From Prevotellaceae bacterium (GTDB lineage Bacteria; Bacteroidota; Bacteroidia; Bacteroidales; UBA932), in contig JAIRUB010000187.1 in NCBI GenBank assembly GCA_031254635.1, positions 1-7,852 of the forward strand: a stretch of 7,852 nt of DNA. The letters run 5' to 3'. Positions 5,819 through 7,852 of this stretch are shown here, one piece after another; position 1 is the stretch's first letter; each line of letters starts with the position of its first letter. The notes below the pieces were generated by a model. It worked only from the letters and a program-made list of their open reading frames with translations. It did no database searches and was not told the DNA's origin. Made by a program: the position numbers and the translations under genes.

Positions 5819-6504
5819 TACCAGTTCTTATCCGTCTTCACCTTCACCGCCGCCTTAGCCTTCTCCGTCTTCACCTTCTCTTGCGTTTCTTTTTCTTTGG
5901 CCTGCATGGCTTCTAACATTTGCTGGGCTTGCTGCGGAGAAATTTTTTGTTCTTGTTGCTGCTGTTGTTGGTTATCCTGATTTTGTTGGTCCTTGTTCTG
6001 TTCATCTTTGTTATCTTCATTCTCGTCGTTCTTATCATTACCGCCACCACCCTGCTGGTCCTCTTCTAATTTAGATTGAGCATAAGCTAAGTTCGTTCTG
6101 GTTTCATCATCAGTCGAATTGAGGCGCAGCGATTGTTTGTAGGCATCAACGCTTTCCTGCCATTTTTCCTGATGAAGAGTAGCATTACCTAAATTGTGCA
6201 TCACCTTAGCCTTGGTATGCTTGTCTAAGGGAAGATTAGGGTTGGACAATGCTTTGAATATATTTTCTGCCTGTTCATATTGCTTTTGTTTGTATAAGGC
6301 ATTCCCCAAATTAAAATAAGCGGCTAATGAAGTAGAGTCGATTTCTAAAGCTCTTCGGTACGCAATTTCCGCCTCATTATACGCTTCTTTTTTATACAAT
6401 TTATTACCTTCACGCACATCCTTCTTGTCGGCCTGAGCAAAGGCCGTAAATGTTCCCAACAACAAAAATACAAATAATAGTTGTCCTTTCATACTAAGCT
6501 TCAT
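5818..6504 (-). CDS. batC: BatC: exported TPR protein of the Bat cluster
   Basis: A 228-residue protein. Residues 1-24 form a signal peptide (GTFTAFA then QADKK). Three TPR-like units lie at about 27-57, 60-88 and 100-133, with repeated NLGN motifs (65-68 and 104-107). A low-complexity Asp/Asn/Glu/Gln linker spans about 148-187, and a Lys-rich helical tail ends in KNW. The frame is open 22 codons further upstream, but the chosen ATG at 6502-6504 gives a normal signal peptide. An ATG four codons later (6490-6492) is an equally plausible start, one base after the batB stop. With the chosen start the gene overlaps batB by 11 bases, indicating co-transcription and probably translational coupling. 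TPR repeats suggest it bridges other Bat proteins outside the inner membrane; this is inferred. Confidence 0.9.
   Translation of the reverse strand: MKLSMKGQLLFVFLLLGTFTAFAQADKKDVREGNKLYKKEAYNEAEIAYRRALEIDSTSLAAYFNLGNALYKQKQYEQAENIFKALSNPNLPLDKHTKAKVMHNLGNATLHQEKWQESVDAYKQSLRLNSTDDETRTNLAYAQSKLEEDQQGGGGNDKNDENEDNKDEQNKDQQNQDNQQQQQQEQKISPQQAQQMLEAMQAKEKETQEKVKTEKAKAAVKVKTDKNW
5831..5878 (-). repeat. 15-base direct repeat with 33-base period in the 3' end of batC
   Basis: TCCGTCTTCACCTTC (plus strand) occurs at 5831-5845 and again at 5864-5878. The period is 33 bases, exactly 11 codons, so both copies are read in the same frame and encode KVKT followed by an acidic residue. The result is a Lys-rich repeated C-terminal tail in BatC. 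Confidence 0.7.
5944..6063 (-). repeat. Low-complexity Asp/Asn/Glu/Gln region inside batC
   Basis: This stretch encodes BatC residues 148-187: a four-glycine run, alternating acidic, Asn and Lys residues, then six consecutive glutamines. It is almost certainly a disordered linker between the TPR domain and the C-terminal helical tail. Such linkers vary greatly among BatC homologues. Confidence 0.6.
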
Positions 6505-7525
6505 TTTTTGTTTTGAATATATCGAAACTTTTCGACCACTTGTTTTTCTTTTCGAGAATAAGCGTTTCAACCATTAGGAAGAATAAACAAATGATAAATA
6601 AGTACATAAACTGTTCGTTGAAGTCCTGAAAAACTGTACTGCTCAGCGTTTGCTTATCCATCTGGCCAATTTCTTCCAATATTTTATCTAATCCAAGATC
6701 GGAGTTCGTAGCTCTGGCGTAACTTCCGCGTCCGGCAGCGGCTATTTCCTGCAATATATTTTCATTGAGCCGCGTAACCACAATATTTCCGTCTTTATCT
6801 TTCAACATACCGCCGCCGCCGATAGGAATGGGCTGTCCCTCAGGCGAGCCAATGCCTATGGTATGTACGATAATTTTTTGATTAGCGGCTTCTTTTGCTG
6901 CTGCTATGGCATCGTCTTCGTGATCTTCTCCATCGGAAATAATAATCAGCGTACGACTGCGTTCGCTTTGTTCGCTAAAAGAGCGCATAGCTAAGCCAAT
7001 GGCCGAACCAATGGCTGTGCCTTGTATCGGCACGCTCTCGGGAGAAATGGAAGATAAAAATATTTTCGCCGAAACATAATCTACAGTGATGGGCAGTTGA
7101 ACGTAGGCATCGCCGGCAAAAACGATGAGGCCCACGCGGTCGTTCTTCAGTTTATCGACTAAGCGCGATATGGCTAATTTGGCACGTTCTAAGCGGTTGG
7201 GCTTGAAATCCTGCGCCAACATACTGTTCGACACGTCGAGGGCAATGATTACTTCCACGCCGCGGCTTTTCACCTCGCGCACGGTAGCGCCTATCTGCGG
7301 ACGGCTGAGGCCAACGGCAAAAAATACAACAGCCAGGCATAGCAGAATAAGTTTAACCCAGCCGCGCCGTTTCGATACATAAGGCATCAGCGAAGCCATT
7401 GTATCCACATTGCCGAAGCGCATCAATGCTTTTTTCTTTTTTCGTAAATGGTATATATAAATGAGTACCATCACCGGAATCAGCGCCAGTAACCATAAAT
7501 AATCGGGTTGAGCAAGTTGAAGCAT
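6494..7525 (-). CDS. batB: BatB: von Willebrand factor A membrane protein of the Bat cluster
   Basis: A 343-residue VWA protein. An N-terminal pair of hydrophobic helices (about 7-26 and 57-75), with the Lys-rich segment RKKKKALMRFG between them, is the usual BatA/BatB start. The VWA domain (about 88-285) has a complete MIDAS metal site: DVSNS (D97, S99, S101), T170 in QGTAIGSAI and D198 in SDGED. A third helix at about 306-325 anchors the C-terminus. The domain placement between membrane helices is typical of the family; an intact MIDAS implies divalent-metal-dependent protein binding. The start is the ATG at 7523-7525, preceded by an A-rich leader without a Shine-Dalgarno sequence. The gene lies 51 bases after batA, and its last 11 bases overlap batC. 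It is distinguished from BatA by its order in the cluster. Confidence 0.93.
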   Translation of the reverse strand: MLQLAQPDYLWLLALIPVMVLIYIYHLRKKKKALMRFGNVDTMASLMPYVSKRRGWVKLILLCLAVVFFAVGLSRPQIGATVREVKSRGVEVIIALDVSNSMLAQDFKPNRLERAKLAISRLVDKLKNDRVGLIVFAGDAYVQLPITVDYVSAKIFLSSISPESVPIQGTAIGSAIGLAMRSFSEQSERSRTLIIISDGEDHEDDAIAAAKEAANQKIIVHTIGIGSPEGQPIPIGGGGMLKDKDGNIVVTRLNENILQEIAAAGRGSYARATNSDLGLDKILEEIGQMDKQTLSSTVFQDFNEQFMYLFIICLFFLMVETLILEKKNKWSKSFDIFKTKNEA

Positions 7526-7558
7526 TTTTTTATTGTTGATTTGTTTATTTGTCTACGA

Positions 7559-7575
7559 ATTATTCATTATTCATT
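7559..7575. repeat. ATTATTC heptamer repeat in the batA-batB spacer
   Basis: ATTATTC occurs twice in tandem (7559-7565 and 7566-7572) followed by a partial third copy (ATT). The motif GTTATTCATTG at 5755-5765, in the other bat spacer, resembles it. The other bases of the 51-base spacer are A/T-rich, with no promoter that I can recognise. Confidence 0.5.
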
Positions 7576-7576
7576 G

Positions 7577-7852
7577 CTATGGAATTCGTTTAAGTACTAC
7601 TAATCTTAACAACAATTCTAATAAGAATAGCGCTAAGGATAGTAAGGCAAAGGGCATAAATTCTTCTTTGTAAATCGACAAGGAATCCACCGTTACTTTA
7701 GCCTTTTCCATCTTATCAATTTCGCTGTAAATTTCAATAAGTTTTGTGTTGTCGGTAGCGCGGAAGTAGCGTCCTCCGGTGATTTCAGAGATTTGACGAC
7801 AAAGGGCTTCGTCAATTTCTACCGGTATTTGCTGAATAATCACACCGCGTTC
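7577..7852 (-). CDS. batA: BatA: von Willebrand factor A membrane protein, C-terminal part only
   Basis: The visible 91 residues are the end of a BatA-type VWA protein whose start lies beyond the right edge; the frame is open to base 7852. The segment has the family's characteristic closing part of the VWA fold: IPVEIDEALCRQI, then TGGRYFRATDN, then LIEIYSEIDKMEKAKV. These match my recollection of BatA homologues, which share the phrases PVEIDE, TGGKYFRATD and YxEIDxLEK. A final hydrophobic helix (roughly the last 25 residues) ends with basic residues (LVVLKRIP), a membrane anchor with a cytoplasmic tip. The MIDAS residues are outside the window. Its place directly upstream of batB supports the name. 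I chose the frame by homology; a GTG at 7841-7843 is internal. Confidence 0.88.
   Translation of the reverse strand, partial: ERGVIIQQIPVEIDEALCRQISEITGGRYFRATDNTKLIEIYSEIDKMEKAKVTVDSLSIYKEEFMPFALLSLALFLLELLLRLVVLKRIP

Noticed and set aside
6505..6570. Longer batC beginning 22 codons upstream inside batB
   Set aside because: The added residues are highly basic and precede a clean signal peptide, so the later ATG fits an exported TPR protein better.

Overview
The window looks like a chromosomal segment from a member of the Bacteroidota. The evidence is a contiguous batA-batB-batC-batD-batE cluster (the 'Bacteroides aerotolerance' genes), perfect TAnnTTTG boxes of the Bacteroidota housekeeping sigma factor, A-rich leaders with few Shine-Dalgarno sequences, and an NtrC-type regulator that ends before any DNA-binding domain. 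Hand counts give about 46% GC in a 300-base sample of an ordinary gene (2101-2400). Genus cannot be told. The region is densely coding: no stretch above 300 bases lacks a gene, and I see no tRNA, rRNA, CRISPR array or transposase.

Layout, left to right. Bases 1-621 (minus strand) hold most of a cytidylate kinase gene (cmk) that starts at TTG and runs off the left edge. A 90-base divergent intergenic region follows, with one TAnnTTTG box facing each way. Bases 712-1875 (plus) encode a receiver plus AAA+ response regulator of the sigma-54 activator family with a GSFTSA loop and no HTH domain. A 69-base convergent gap contains a perfect AT-only-loop hairpin. Everything to the right is on the minus strand and, in transcription order from the right edge, reads batA (3' end only), batB, batC, batD, batE, a four-helix-bundle S23-family gene, and a YdfG-like short-chain dehydrogenase.

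How the genes work together. BatA and BatB are membrane-anchored von Willebrand A (VWA) proteins. BatC is an exported TPR protein, BatD a large membrane-anchored beta-rich exported protein, and BatE a TPR, two-TM and SH3-like protein. The family is thought to form an envelope complex, but its biochemical function is unsettled. The genes are tightly spaced (an 11-base overlap for batB/batC, 13 bases for batD/batE), consistent with one operon that probably continues into the S23-like and dehydrogenase genes.

The most unusual feature is the 417-base unit at 2711-3127. A low-GC (about 30%) S23-family gene sits between perfect 20-base inverted repeats whose outer tips lie on the batE stop codon and the dehydrogenase start codon. 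It resembles an intervening sequence of the kind found in 23S rRNA genes, but here it is lodged between two protein genes of an operon. Other items worth a look are five degenerate heptanucleotide repeats between batD and batC, a 15-base direct repeat in the end of batC, and the domain architecture of the regulator.
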